Positions 14,757-22,156 of a DNA stretch of 30,189 bases are shown piece after piece; positions within the stretch are counted from its first letter, which is position 1; every line of letters begins with the position of its first letter. The stretch lies in the NCBI GenBank assembly GCA_036378995.1, contig DASUVJ010000026.1:1-30189 (forward strand). The letters are read 5' to 3'. The translations under genes were made by a program, and so were the position numbers. Below the pieces are notes generated by a model. It worked only from the letters and a program-made list of their open reading frames with translations, made no database searches and had not been told where the DNA came from. This DNA is from DASUVJ01 sp036378995. GTDB lineage: Bacteria; Patescibacteriota; Saccharimonadia; Saccharimonadales; Saccharimonadaceae.

Positions 14757-14930
14757 ATGAACGCAAACACTATCATCAACGACGAAATGACACTAGACGA
14801 AAAGCTCGCAGCGATCGATATGGCAATGAAGAACGCGCAGGAGCAGGCAAACGAAGAAGCAGCATCGCGCGGCACAGTCGCGGCTCCGCTTGACCCAGCC
14901 GACCTCACTATGTGTGAAGGCTGCCAGTAG
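14757..14930 (+). CDS. Detached NrdA C-terminal redox tail (57 aa, ends CEGCQ)
   Basis: A 57-aa ORF between nrdA and nrdB. Residues 1-37 are predicted to be a charged amphipathic helix (MTLDEKLAAIDMAMKNAQEQ). A Gly/Ala/Pro linker follows, and the last residues are LDPADLTMCEGCQ. Many bacterial NrdA proteins end in a linker followed by a CxxC motif of exactly this kind (for example CEACQ), while the nrdA here stops without any tail cysteine. I infer that this peptide works in trans as the shuttle dithiol, docking through its helix. It has GGGAAGGG eight bases before the ATG, a TAG stop, and codon use like its neighbours. A simple frameshift does not explain it, since it brings its own start, ribosome site and helix. 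Confidence 0.75.
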   Translation: MNANTIINDEMTLDEKLAAIDMAMKNAQEQANEEAASRGTVAAPLDPADLTMCEGCQ

Positions 14931-14986
14931 GCAAAACGAAATGAACGCGATACTAACGTTACTAATGAAAGGATTGAAACACCATC

Positions 14987-16042
14987 ATGGCCGGCATTCT
15001 CGGAACAGGTATCCAAGACGGATTACTACTTAAACCAGTCCATTATCCGTGGGCGATGGAACTCTATGACCAGGCTGTTGCAAACACTTGGTTTCCAAAC
15101 GAAATCCAGCTAGGCCAGGACCTGGCCGACTGGAAGAAGATGAGCGAAGAGGAGCGAAACGCGATTACGTTCCTGATGAGCTACTTTAACCCGAACGAGC
15201 TGCTTGTTAACAAGGCACTCGCGTTTGGTGTGTACCCATATGTTAATGCTGCCGAGGCACACCTGTACCTTGCAAAGCAGATGTGGGAAGAAGCCAACCA
15301 CTGTATGAGCTTCGAGTACGTACTTGAGACCTTCCCGATCGACCGCGACCAGGCCTATGCCGCGCACGTCGAAACGCCGTCGATGGCTCGAAAGGAAGAA
15401 TTTGAGACGAAGTTCATCAAGCGAATGACGGAAGAAACACTCGATATTACGACGACTGAGGGTAAGAAGGACTTTGTTCGTAACTTGGTTGCGTACAACA
15501 TCATTCTTGAAGGTATCTGGTTCTATAGCGGCTTCATGGTGGCACTTTCGTTCCGTCAGCGCAATTTGCTGCGTAACTTCGGTAGCCTGATCGACTGGAT
15601 CGTTCGCGATGAGAGCCTGCACCTAAAATTTGGTATTAACCTGATTCTGACGGTGCTTGAAGAAAACGAAGATCTTCAGACCGAAGAGTTTGCCGAAGAG
15701 ATCAAACAGATGATCCTTGACGCTGTCGAGATGGAAGAAGAATACAACCGCGATCTTCTGCCAAATGGAATCCTAGGCCTTAACAGCGACTACATCAACC
15801 AGTACGTAAAGTACTTGGCTGATCGTCGCCTTGAAGAGCTTGGATTTGAGCCGCACTACAAGGTTTCAAACCCAGCTAAGTGGATGGCTGCGGCAAATGA
15901 CACGCTCGAACTAGTGAACTTCTTTGAAAGCACTAACACGAGCTACGAAGTAAACGCCGGCGGCTCGTCAAGCAGCAAGGGCGGACAAAGCCCAAGCGCC
16001 GATCGTGACGAAAACAATCCTGATAATAGTATCCTAAAGTAA
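14987..16042 (+). CDS. nrdB: Class I ribonucleotide reductase small subunit, class Ic-like (Mn/Fe type)
   Basis: A 351-aa ferritin-like radical-generating subunit. Ligand positions align by spacing with E. coli R2: Glu71 (in place of Asp84), Glu102 and His105 (EEANH), Glu175 (LEGIWFY), Glu209 and His212 (RDESLH). The radical tyrosine position (Tyr122 in E. coli, 38 residues after the first ligand) is Phe109 (CMSFEY). Phe at this place with Glu as first ligand is the pattern of Chlamydia class Ic R2, which uses a Mn(IV)/Fe(III) cofactor instead of a tyrosyl radical. The C-terminus is a Ser/Gly/Asp-rich tail. It follows the detached tail gene by 56 bases. The Mn-type transporter genes downstream fit a manganese need. 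Confidence 0.93.
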   Translation: MAGILGTGIQDGLLLKPVHYPWAMELYDQAVANTWFPNEIQLGQDLADWKKMSEEERNAITFLMSYFNPNELLVNKALAFGVYPYVNAAEAHLYLAKQMWEEANHCMSFEYVLETFPIDRDQAYAAHVETPSMARKEEFETKFIKRMTEETLDITTTEGKKDFVRNLVAYNIILEGIWFYSGFMVALSFRQRNLLRNFGSLIDWIVRDESLHLKFGINLILTVLEENEDLQTEEFAEEIKQMILDAVEMEEEYNRDLLPNGILGLNSDYINQYVKYLADRRLEELGFEPHYKVSNPAKWMAAANDTLELVNFFESTNTSYEVNAGGSSSSKGGQSPSADRDENNPDNSILK

Positions 16043-16052
16043 TAATTTAGGA
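16032..16052 (+). promoter_or_regulatory. Hairpin over the nrdB stop and the next ribosome site
   Basis: A perfect 7-bp inverted repeat TCCTAAA / TTTAGGA with a seven-base loop. It contains the nrdB TAA and the AGGA that may serve the CYTH gene, so it could link translation of that gene to ribosomes finishing nrdB. It has no U tract. Confidence 0.35.
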
Positions 16053-16061
16053 ACTGACGAT

Positions 16062-16658
16062 ATGCTAAAAACCGAAATCGAAGCCAAATTCCTTGACGTC
16101 GATTTCGGTTTGCTTCGTCAGAAGCTAGCGGCGGTCGGCGCAGAATGTACTCAGCCGATGCGTCTGATGCGCCGGGTAATTATCGAGCCGCCCGAACTTG
16201 CTAAAAAGGATGCTTTCGTGCGCGTCCGCGACGAAGGTGACAAAGTCACGCTGACCTATAAGCAGTTTCATGATCATACAGCGCTTTCTGGTGTGAAAGA
16301 AATCGAAGTATCTGTAAGCGATTTTGACGCCACGGTAGCACTGCTAGCGAATGCTGGATTAGAGCATAAGTCATTCCAAGAATCCCGCCGTGAAACCTGG
16401 GAGTTCAAGGGTACAGAGATTGTCATGGACGAATGGCCGTGGTTGTCTCCGTATATTGAGATTGAAGGACCGAGTGAAGAATCCGTAAAAGAAGTTGCAG
16501 CGGAACTCGGCTTTGACTGGAGCGATGCGGTATTTGGCTCGGTAACCGTTGCGTATCAGGCGGAATATCCTGAAGGTGACTCACGAAAGCTCATCACGAT
16601 TCCAAAAGTAAGCTTTGACGAACTCGTTCCTCAAGTAATCAGTGGGCAGAAAGAATAA
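16062..16658 (+). CDS. CYTH-domain protein (class IV adenylate cyclase/triphosphatase family)
   Basis: A 198-aa protein of the CYTH triphosphate-tunnel metalloenzyme superfamily. The N-terminal ExExK motif is Glu5-Ile-Glu7-Ala-Lys9 (EIEAKF), followed by alternating charged strands (FVRVRDEGDKVTLTYKQF, VKEIEVSV) and a late YIEIEGPSEESV. Family members hydrolyse inorganic triphosphate or nucleoside triphosphates, or make cAMP, with Mg or Mn. The substrate cannot be read here. It lies between nrdB and the metal importer, 19 bases after nrdB and one base before the binding-protein gene, so it is probably on the same transcript. Confidence 0.85.
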   Translation: MLKTEIEAKFLDVDFGLLRQKLAAVGAECTQPMRLMRRVIIEPPELAKKDAFVRVRDEGDKVTLTYKQFHDHTALSGVKEIEVSVSDFDATVALLANAGLEHKSFQESRRETWEFKGTEIVMDEWPWLSPYIEIEGPSEESVKEVAAELGFDWSDAVFGSVTVAYQAEYPEGDSRKLITIPKVSFDELVPQVISGQKE

Positions 16659-16659
16659 C

Positions 16660-17607
16660 ATGAAGTCGAAAAAAACGCTTCGAATAGCAATTATTATTTT
16701 ACTGGTGGCTGCGGCTGCTTTCTTTATCTGGAGCGTCGTTCAGGCACGCGGTCAAAAGGCAGACAGCCAAAAGAAACAGGTGCTAACAACCTTTACGGTA
16801 CTTTCTGATATGGCGAAGAATGTAGCGGGTGATAGAGCCGATGTCGATTCGATTACAAAGCCTGGTGCCGAGATTCATGGGTACGAGCCGACGCCGCAAG
16901 ATTTGGTGCGTCTGCAAAAAGCCGATCTGATTTTGGATAACGGTCTTAACCTCGAGAAATGGGCGGAGAAGCTCTATCAAAACGTAAAAGATGTGCCGCA
17001 TGTAACGCTGACCGACGGAATTGCGCCCATGCCGATTGCCGAAGGTCCGTACAAAGACAAACCGAACCCGCACTCCTGGATGTCGCCAAAGAATGCACTA
17101 GTATATGTCGATGCGATTGAAAAAGCGCTCTCTGGCGTTGACCCGACAAATGCAGACTATTACAAGCAAAACGCAGAGAAGTACAAAGCCGAGATTAAAA
17201 AAGTTGATGAACAACTTAAGGGCTCACTCTCGTCGCTACCTGAAACGAACAAATATCTTGTCAGCTGCGAAGGTGCGTTTAGCTACCTCATCCGGGACTA
17301 CGGACTAAAAGAATTGTATTTGTGGCCGATCAACGCGGATGCCCAGGGGACGCCTCAACAGATTAAGAGTGTCGTCGAGACGGTAAGGGCAAACAGTATC
17401 CCGGCTGTCTTCTGCGAGAGCACAGTGAGCAGTAAGGCACAGGAGCAAGTAGCTAGCGAGACCGGCGCAAAATTTAGCGGAACGTTCTATGTCGATTCGC
17501 TTTCTGGTAGTGATGGCCCAACCCCGACGTATTTGAAACTACTGCAATACAATGCCGACGTATTGACGCATGGCCTGAAGGGCGAATCTCATGACCATAG
17601 CCATTGA
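16660..17607 (+). CDS. Mn/Zn ABC transporter substrate-binding protein (Mn-type ligands)
   Basis: A 315-aa cluster A-I binding protein. Residues 7-28 form a membrane anchor; there is no lipobox cysteine, so it is held by a transmembrane helix instead of a lipid. Metal ligands by motif and spacing are His73 (EIHGYEP), His138 (PNPHSWMSP), Glu204 (SCEGAF) and Asp279 (FYVDSLS). This His-His-Glu-Asp set and the spacing match the manganese protein PsaA (67, 139, 205, 280), while zinc-specific ZnuA uses three His. A His-rich end (SHDHSH) follows. The ATG at 16660 is chosen over the GTG at 16642 because the latter lies inside the CYTH gene. The end overlaps the ATPase gene by 17 bases. Confidence 0.9.
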   Translation: MKSKKTLRIAIIILLVAAAAFFIWSVVQARGQKADSQKKQVLTTFTVLSDMAKNVAGDRADVDSITKPGAEIHGYEPTPQDLVRLQKADLILDNGLNLEKWAEKLYQNVKDVPHVTLTDGIAPMPIAEGPYKDKPNPHSWMSPKNALVYVDAIEKALSGVDPTNADYYKQNAEKYKAEIKKVDEQLKGSLSSLPETNKYLVSCEGAFSYLIRDYGLKELYLWPINADAQGTPQQIKSVVETVRANSIPAVFCESTVSSKAQEQVASETGAKFSGTFYVDSLSGSDGPTPTYLKLLQYNADVLTHGLKGESHDHSH

Positions 17608-18340
17608 TATTAAAGATGTATCGGTCAGATACCATGACAAAACCGTTTTGAAAGATGCTACCGCTGCCGTGCCGACAGGTGCAATTTGCGGGTTAGTCGG
17701 AATGAACGGGGCGGGCAAGTCGACGCTTTTTAAGGCGATCATGGCTGCTGTGCCTCTACAAAAAGGCTCAGTTCGGCTTGCTGGCCAAACAGTAAAAACG
17801 GCACAAAAGAAGGGCGTGGTGGCCTATGTTCCGCAGACCGAAGCGATCGATTGGAACTTTCCTGTTTCTGTTGCGGACGTAGTGATGATGGGGCGGTATG
17901 GCTTTATGAACGTACTGCGCCGCCCGAACGACAGCGACCGTGAGGCCGTAAAAACTGCGCTTGAACGCGTGCATCTTAGCGATTATGCGGAGCGCCAGGT
18001 CGGACAGCTCTCTGGTGGGCAGCGCAAGCGCGTGTTTGTCGCCCGGGCGCTGGCGCAGGGGGCATCGATCTTACTACTGGACGAGCCGTTCGCAGGTGTT
18101 GACGCTAAAACGGAGGCCTCGCTGGTCGAGTTGTTGCGTGAGTTGCAAAGGCAGGGCGTCACGACGCTGATCGCGGCTCATGATCTTAATACGATCGGCT
18201 CGTACTGTGATCACATTATTTTACTGAAGGAGACGGTGATTGCGGCCGGCCCGACAAAAAAAGTGTTCACCGAGAAGAATGTTCTAAAAACCTATGACGG
18301 TGTGTTTGGCGGAAAGGGGCGCGTGCCGTGGATGTCTTAA
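17591..18340 (+). CDS. Mn/Zn ABC transporter ATPase
   Basis: A 249-aa ATPase of the MntB/PsaB/SitB branch. It has Walker A GMNGAGKST, the branch-typical segment VPQTEAIDWNFPVSVADVV followed by MMGRYG, signature LSGGQRKRVFVARAL, Walker B ILLLDEPFAGVD and H-loop AAHDLN. It powers uptake of the metal delivered by the preceding binding protein through the following permease. The gene starts inside the end of the binding-protein gene and its end overlaps the permease gene by 13 bases, so the three are translationally linked. Confidence 0.93.
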   Translation: MTIAIDIKDVSVRYHDKTVLKDATAAVPTGAICGLVGMNGAGKSTLFKAIMAAVPLQKGSVRLAGQTVKTAQKKGVVAYVPQTEAIDWNFPVSVADVVMMGRYGFMNVLRRPNDSDREAVKTALERVHLSDYAERQVGQLSGGQRKRVFVARALAQGASILLLDEPFAGVDAKTEASLVELLRELQRQGVTTLIAAHDLNTIGSYCDHIILLKETVIAAGPTKKVFTEKNVLKTYDGVFGGKGRVPWMS

Positions 18341-19188
18341 TCGAGCCCTTAACCTACGATTTTATGCTGAAGGCCGTCATTGTCAGCTCGCTTGTTGGTG
18401 TAGTGTGTGCACTGCTGTCGTGCTTTTTGGTATTAAAGCGCTGGTCGCTGCTGGGCGACGCCGTGTCGCACTCAGTTCTACCTGGTGTGGTACTGGCATA
18501 TATTTTAGGTATTCCGTTTGCGATTGGTGCGTTTGTGTTTGGTCTTGGCGGGGTGCTGGGTATTGGCTACATCAAGGAGAAGGTACGACTCAAGGACGAT
18601 GCGGTTATCGGTATTGTATACACGACACTTTTTGCACTTGGATTAGTGCTTGTATCGCGCGTACCGAGCAACATCGATCTGATGCATATTTTGTTCGGGT
18701 ATGTCCTAGGTATTTCGGACGCCGATGCGCTGCAGGTGGGAGCTATTAGTGTCGCTGTTGTCGGAGTGCTTTTCGGGCTCAGGCGTAGTCTGCTTTTGTA
18801 TTGTTTTGACCCAGCGCATGCTAAGTCTATTCGACTTCCGGTGTCGTTTTACCACTATCTGCTCCTGACGCTGCTGGCGTTAACAGTCGTTGCATCCGTG
18901 CAAACGGTCGGTATTGTACTGGTTATCTCGATGCTCATTACGCCGGGCGCAATCGCACATCTTTTGACGGATCGTTTTGATCGCATGCTGATGATTGCTG
19001 CTGGAGTAAGTGTATTTGCCTGTGTCGCAGGAACATACGCCAGCTACTACTTTGACGTTTCAACGGGTGGTGCGATCGTACTTGTTTTAGGTGCTGTATT
19101 TGTTATGACATTTTTGGCGGCACCGAAGTACGGAGTTCTTAGCCGGCTATCGTCCACGAAACTACGAGAAAAAGCGGGAGAATCGTAG
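18328..19188 (+). CDS. Mn/Zn ABC transporter permease
   Basis: A 286-aa integral membrane protein of the ABC-3 family (MntC/SitC/ZnuB). About eight hydrophobic helices are visible, with the family segment WSLLGDAVSHSVLPGVVLAYILGIP near residue 40 and QTVGIVLVISMLITPGAIAHLLTDR near residue 190. The start is GTG, inside the ATPase gene. It ends the probable operon that begins with nrdA; zwf 18 bases on has its own -10 box. Confidence 0.93.
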   Translation: MDVLIEPLTYDFMLKAVIVSSLVGVVCALLSCFLVLKRWSLLGDAVSHSVLPGVVLAYILGIPFAIGAFVFGLGGVLGIGYIKEKVRLKDDAVIGIVYTTLFALGLVLVSRVPSNIDLMHILFGYVLGISDADALQVGAISVAVVGVLFGLRRSLLLYCFDPAHAKSIRLPVSFYHYLLLTLLALTVVASVQTVGIVLVISMLITPGAIAHLLTDRFDRMLMIAAGVSVFACVAGTYASYYFDVSTGGAIVLVLGAVFVMTFLAAPKYGVLSRLSSTKLREKAGES

Positions 19189-19194
19189 AAGCGG

Positions 19195-19200
19195 TATACT
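19195..19200 (+). promoter_or_regulatory. -10 box of zwf
   Basis: TATACT, 6 nt before the ATG at 19207; a leaderless start. No clear -35 is seen. Confidence 0.5.
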
Positions 19201-19206
19201 AAGAAC

Positions 19207-20496
19207 ATGAAAACGAAGCTTCTTATCTTTGGCATAACAGGTGATCTCAGCGTCCGAAAGTTGCTTCCCGCACTAGACGCGATCCTAAAGACCGATAATT
19301 TTGATGATTTGGAAATAATCGGCGTCTCGCGACGAGAGGCAAGTGTTTCCGAGCTTCTTGAGTCCTCTGTAAAAGATAGCGGAACCCTCGCCGGCCGAAC
19401 ATCTGTTATTACGATGAATATGGCCGAGCCTGAGGAGTATTTGCGACTTAAAGCAGAGCTTGATCTGGATATCGATGATCAACTACTCGTGTATTTATCT
19501 GTACCGCCGAGCGCCGCTGCGCAGATTGTGGACTTTCTTGGGGAAGCAGGCCTTAATACACCGAATGTGAAAATACTCTTCGAGAAACCATTTGGTGTAG
19601 ACTACACTTCTGCAACAGAGGTTATTGCACGTACGTCTCGCTACTACGGCGAAGAGCAAATTTATCGCATCGATCACTACCTAGCAAAAGAGATGGCGCA
19701 GAACATCGTGGCGTTTCGGGGCGGCAACGCACTATTTAGCGGTATCTGGAATAGGGAGTGCATTGAGAGGATTGAGATTGATGCGCTTGAGACGATCGAT
19801 ATTGAAGGCCGGGGCAATTTTTACGAACAGACAGGCGCGCTACGTGATGTGATGCAGGGGCATCTGATGCAGCTGCTATCGTTGGTGCTGATGGATATTC
19901 CTGATGACTTTGACTGGAGCCGGGTACCGGAGCTTCGTGCGGAAGCGCTCTCGGGAATTCGTCCTGCCGATCCTGTGAAAACAATCCGGGCGCAGTATGA
20001 AGGCTACCAAACAGAGGTGGGCAACTCGGGAAGTCTGACGGAGACATTTGTTCGAACAGAGTTATCCTCACGTTTTCCACAGTGGAAAGGAGTGCCCATC
20101 GTTTTAACGACAGGCAAGGCGATAGATAAAAAAACGACGGAAATCCGCGTATATCTGAAGCGTCGCCATGAAGCGCAGAGTAACTGTATCGTATTCAGAA
20201 TTCAGCCAAATGAGGGTGTCGAGATCGATCTTTACAGTAAAAAGCCCGGCTATGAACGTGAATTTGCGGTTCAGAAGTTGTCGTTCTCGTATCCGGAGAA
20301 TACAATTTTGCCAGATGCGTACGAGCATGTCATTGTAGAGGCTATTCGATCACACCGCAGTTTATTTACTTCAAGCGAGGAAGTTCTTACCAGTTGGAAG
20401 ATCCTCCAGCCGCTGCTGGATGACTGGGCAATGAGTAACGAAGTACCTAAGATGTATAGAAAGGGATCAGCTACACACAATATATGTAGCGTATAA
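19207..20496 (+). CDS. zwf: Glucose-6-phosphate dehydrogenase
   Basis: A 429-aa enzyme oxidising glucose-6-P to 6-phosphogluconolactone with NAD(P)+, the entry to the oxidative pentose-phosphate pathway. The N-terminal dinucleotide motif is IFGITGDLSVRKLLPAL. EKPFG and the active-site RIDHYLAKE (154-162, substrate-binding Lys161 and His157) are intact. It is shorter than the usual 480-500 residues, the losses spread over the C-terminal domain. It supplies NADPH and pentose phosphate, which suits its place between the ribonucleotide reductase operon and CTP synthase. Its last codons (up to the TAA at 20494-20496) also encode NrdR-like box A of pyrG. Confidence 0.93.
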   Translation: MKTKLLIFGITGDLSVRKLLPALDAILKTDNFDDLEIIGVSRREASVSELLESSVKDSGTLAGRTSVITMNMAEPEEYLRLKAELDLDIDDQLLVYLSVPPSAAAQIVDFLGEAGLNTPNVKILFEKPFGVDYTSATEVIARTSRYYGEEQIYRIDHYLAKEMAQNIVAFRGGNALFSGIWNRECIERIEIDALETIDIEGRGNFYEQTGALRDVMQGHLMQLLSLVLMDIPDDFDWSRVPELRAEALSGIRPADPVKTIRAQYEGYQTEVGNSGSLTETFVRTELSSRFPQWKGVPIVLTTGKAIDKKTTEIRVYLKRRHEAQSNCIVFRIQPNEGVEIDLYSKKPGYEREFAVQKLSFSYPENTILPDAYEHVIVEAIRSHRSLFTSSEEVLTSWKILQPLLDDWAMSNEVPKMYRKGSATHNICSV

Positions 20497-20525
20497 TAGA
20501 CAACAATGATCACTATATATAGCGT
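20477..20525 (+). promoter_or_regulatory. NrdR-like box pair upstream of pyrG
   Basis: Box A ACAATATATGTAGCGT (20477-20492) matches nrdA box 1 at 14 of 16 positions and box B TCACTATATATAGCGT (20510-20525) at 15 of 16. Centres are 33 bp apart. Box A lies in the last codons of zwf; box B covers the -35 region of the pyrG promoter. Confidence 0.72.
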
Positions 20526-20540
20526 AGTTATGAAAAAGTA

Positions 20541-20549
20541 TGGTACAAT
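20541..20549 (+). promoter_or_regulatory. Extended -10 promoter of pyrG
   Basis: TGGTACAAT ending 8 nt before the ATG at 20558. There is no -35 consensus; that region is occupied by NrdR-like box B. Confidence 0.65.
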
Positions 20550-20557
20550 GAAATCCC

Positions 20558-22153
20558 ATGGAGATGACAAATCGCATGGGTAAAAAAGAAAAATACATAT
20601 TTGTAACTGGGGGTGTACTCTCGGGGGTAGGAAAGGGTATTACGGCTGCCAGCATCGGCGCGGTGCTGAAGGCTAAAGGTGCTACCGTTTCAATTCAAAA
20701 GTGCGACCCGTATCTCAATGTAGATGCGGGCCTTTTGAATCCTGCGGAACATGGCGAATGTTTTGTGACGATCGACGGCGCCGAAACGGACCTCGACCTG
20801 GGGCATTACGAGCGTTTTTTGGATTTGGAGCTAACGCAAAAGAACGCGACACTCTCGGGGCGTCTGCTACAAGAACTTATTAATGATGAGCGCGCCGGAA
20901 AATTCGGCGGCAAAACCGTGCAACTTGTACCGCACTTGACCGGCGCCATCCAAAAGGCGATCGCAAAAGCGGGTAAGGGGAGTGATATACATATCGTCGA
21001 GATTGGCGGTACGGTCGGTGACTATGAAGGCCTCAGCTTTGTTGAGGCGATTCGCGAATTTGCGCAAAGCGTAGGCCGACAGAACTGTCTATTTGTGCAT
21101 GTCGTATATGTGCCGTTTATTGGTACGAGTAAAGAGTTTAAGACGAAGCCTGCACAGAACGCGCTAAATGATCTTCGTGGATTCGGTATCGTCCCAGACT
21201 GCGTGGTGGTGCGTACCGACGAAGTTGCGCCGGCTGGCGTTGCAAAAAAGATCAGTCTGTTCGGCGGTGTTCCAGAAGAGAACGTACTATTGATGCCGAA
21301 CGTCGATACGGTCTACCGTGTGCCGCTGATGATTGCCAAAAGCGGGCTCAATACGATGCTTGCGGATTTCTCGGGTATTAAAAAGGAGGCTGATCTTTCG
21401 GCGTGGAAACAGATCGCGGCCAGTGCGACAAGCACTCCAAAGAAGACGGTCACAATCGGCATGGTGGCTAAATATATGGACAACGAGGATACGTATATCT
21501 CTGTTCTAGAGGCGCTTAAAGCAGCGGCCTGGCAAGAGAAGACGGGTCTGAATATTAAATGGATCAATGCCGAAACAGTATCGGAGAGCGACTTTAGTGA
21601 CGTAGATGCTATTTTGGTTCCTGGAGGGTTTGGATCCCGCGGCACCGAAGGCAAAATTACGGCGGCGCGCTACGCGTTAGATAATAAAGTTCCGTACTTA
21701 GGCATTTGCCTGGGGCTTCAGATGGCGGTAGTTGCTGCGGCGCGTAAGGGCGGACTCGATGGGGCGCACAGTACGGAATTTGATCCGCTCACCAAGCAGA
21801 ACGTGGTCTATATCATGGAAGGCCAGGCGGGCAAAGAGTCGACGGGCGGCACGTTGCGCCTCGGTAATTATCCGGCAGTGCTTGCACCAGGTTCATTAAT
21901 TTCAAAGGTATACGGTGCAGAAGAGATTATTGAACGCCACCGTCACCGCTACGAAGTGAACCGAAAATTTATTCAGGCTATCGAAGACGGCGGTCTAATG
22001 ATTACCGGGACGTCTCCGAATGGTAAACTTGTGGAATTTGTCGAGGCGAAGGACCATCCGTACTACGTTGCCACGCAGGCACATCCTGAATTCCGCAGCC
22101 GTCCGAACAGGGCGCATCCGCTGTTTGTTGGTTTGATCAACGCGGCGAAGTAA
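20558..22153 (+). CDS. pyrG: CTP synthase
   Basis: A 531-aa enzyme that aminates UTP to CTP using ATP and glutamine. The N-terminal synthetase domain has GGVLSGVGKGI (P-loop), KCDPYLNVDAG and HGECFVTIDGAETDLDLGH. The C-terminal class I glutaminase has Cys384 in LGICLGLQMA and the His509/Glu511 pair in AHPEFRSRP, matching the E. coli triad. I take the ATG at 20558 because it lies at the predicted transcript start; an ATG at 20576 closer to the usual N-terminus is possible. The NrdR-like boxes upstream suggest co-regulation with ribonucleotide reductase. It converges on the prepilin gene with three bases between stops. Confidence 0.97.
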   Translation: MEMTNRMGKKEKYIFVTGGVLSGVGKGITAASIGAVLKAKGATVSIQKCDPYLNVDAGLLNPAEHGECFVTIDGAETDLDLGHYERFLDLELTQKNATLSGRLLQELINDERAGKFGGKTVQLVPHLTGAIQKAIAKAGKGSDIHIVEIGGTVGDYEGLSFVEAIREFAQSVGRQNCLFVHVVYVPFIGTSKEFKTKPAQNALNDLRGFGIVPDCVVVRTDEVAPAGVAKKISLFGGVPEENVLLMPNVDTVYRVPLMIAKSGLNTMLADFSGIKKEADLSAWKQIAASATSTPKKTVTIGMVAKYMDNEDTYISVLEALKAAAWQEKTGLNIKWINAETVSESDFSDVDAILVPGGFGSRGTEGKITAARYALDNKVPYLGICLGLQMAVVAAARKGGLDGAHSTEFDPLTKQNVVYIMEGQAGKESTGGTLRLGNYPAVLAPGSLISKVYGAEEIIERHRHRYEVNRKFIQAIEDGGLMITGTSPNGKLVEFVEAKDHPYYVATQAHPEFRSRPNRAHPLFVGLINAAK

Positions 22154-22156
22154 GCG

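Noticed and set aside
14732..14757. Frameshift or sequencing error separating the nrdA tail
   Set aside because: The tail ORF has its own ribosome site, start codon and an N-terminal helix, and nrdA ends in a full TAA. A single indel would not create this. It remains open to check in other assemblies.
14678..15016. A 112-codon minus-strand ORF over the nrdA-nrdB junction
   Set aside because: It is antisense to the end of nrdA, the 57-aa tail ORF and the nrdB start, all of which have good ribosome sites and family motifs.
7295..17607. Recoding of UGA as an amino acid
   Set aside because: TGA ends the MacB-type ATPase and the metal-binding protein at the expected lengths, and I saw no in-frame TGA in core genes.
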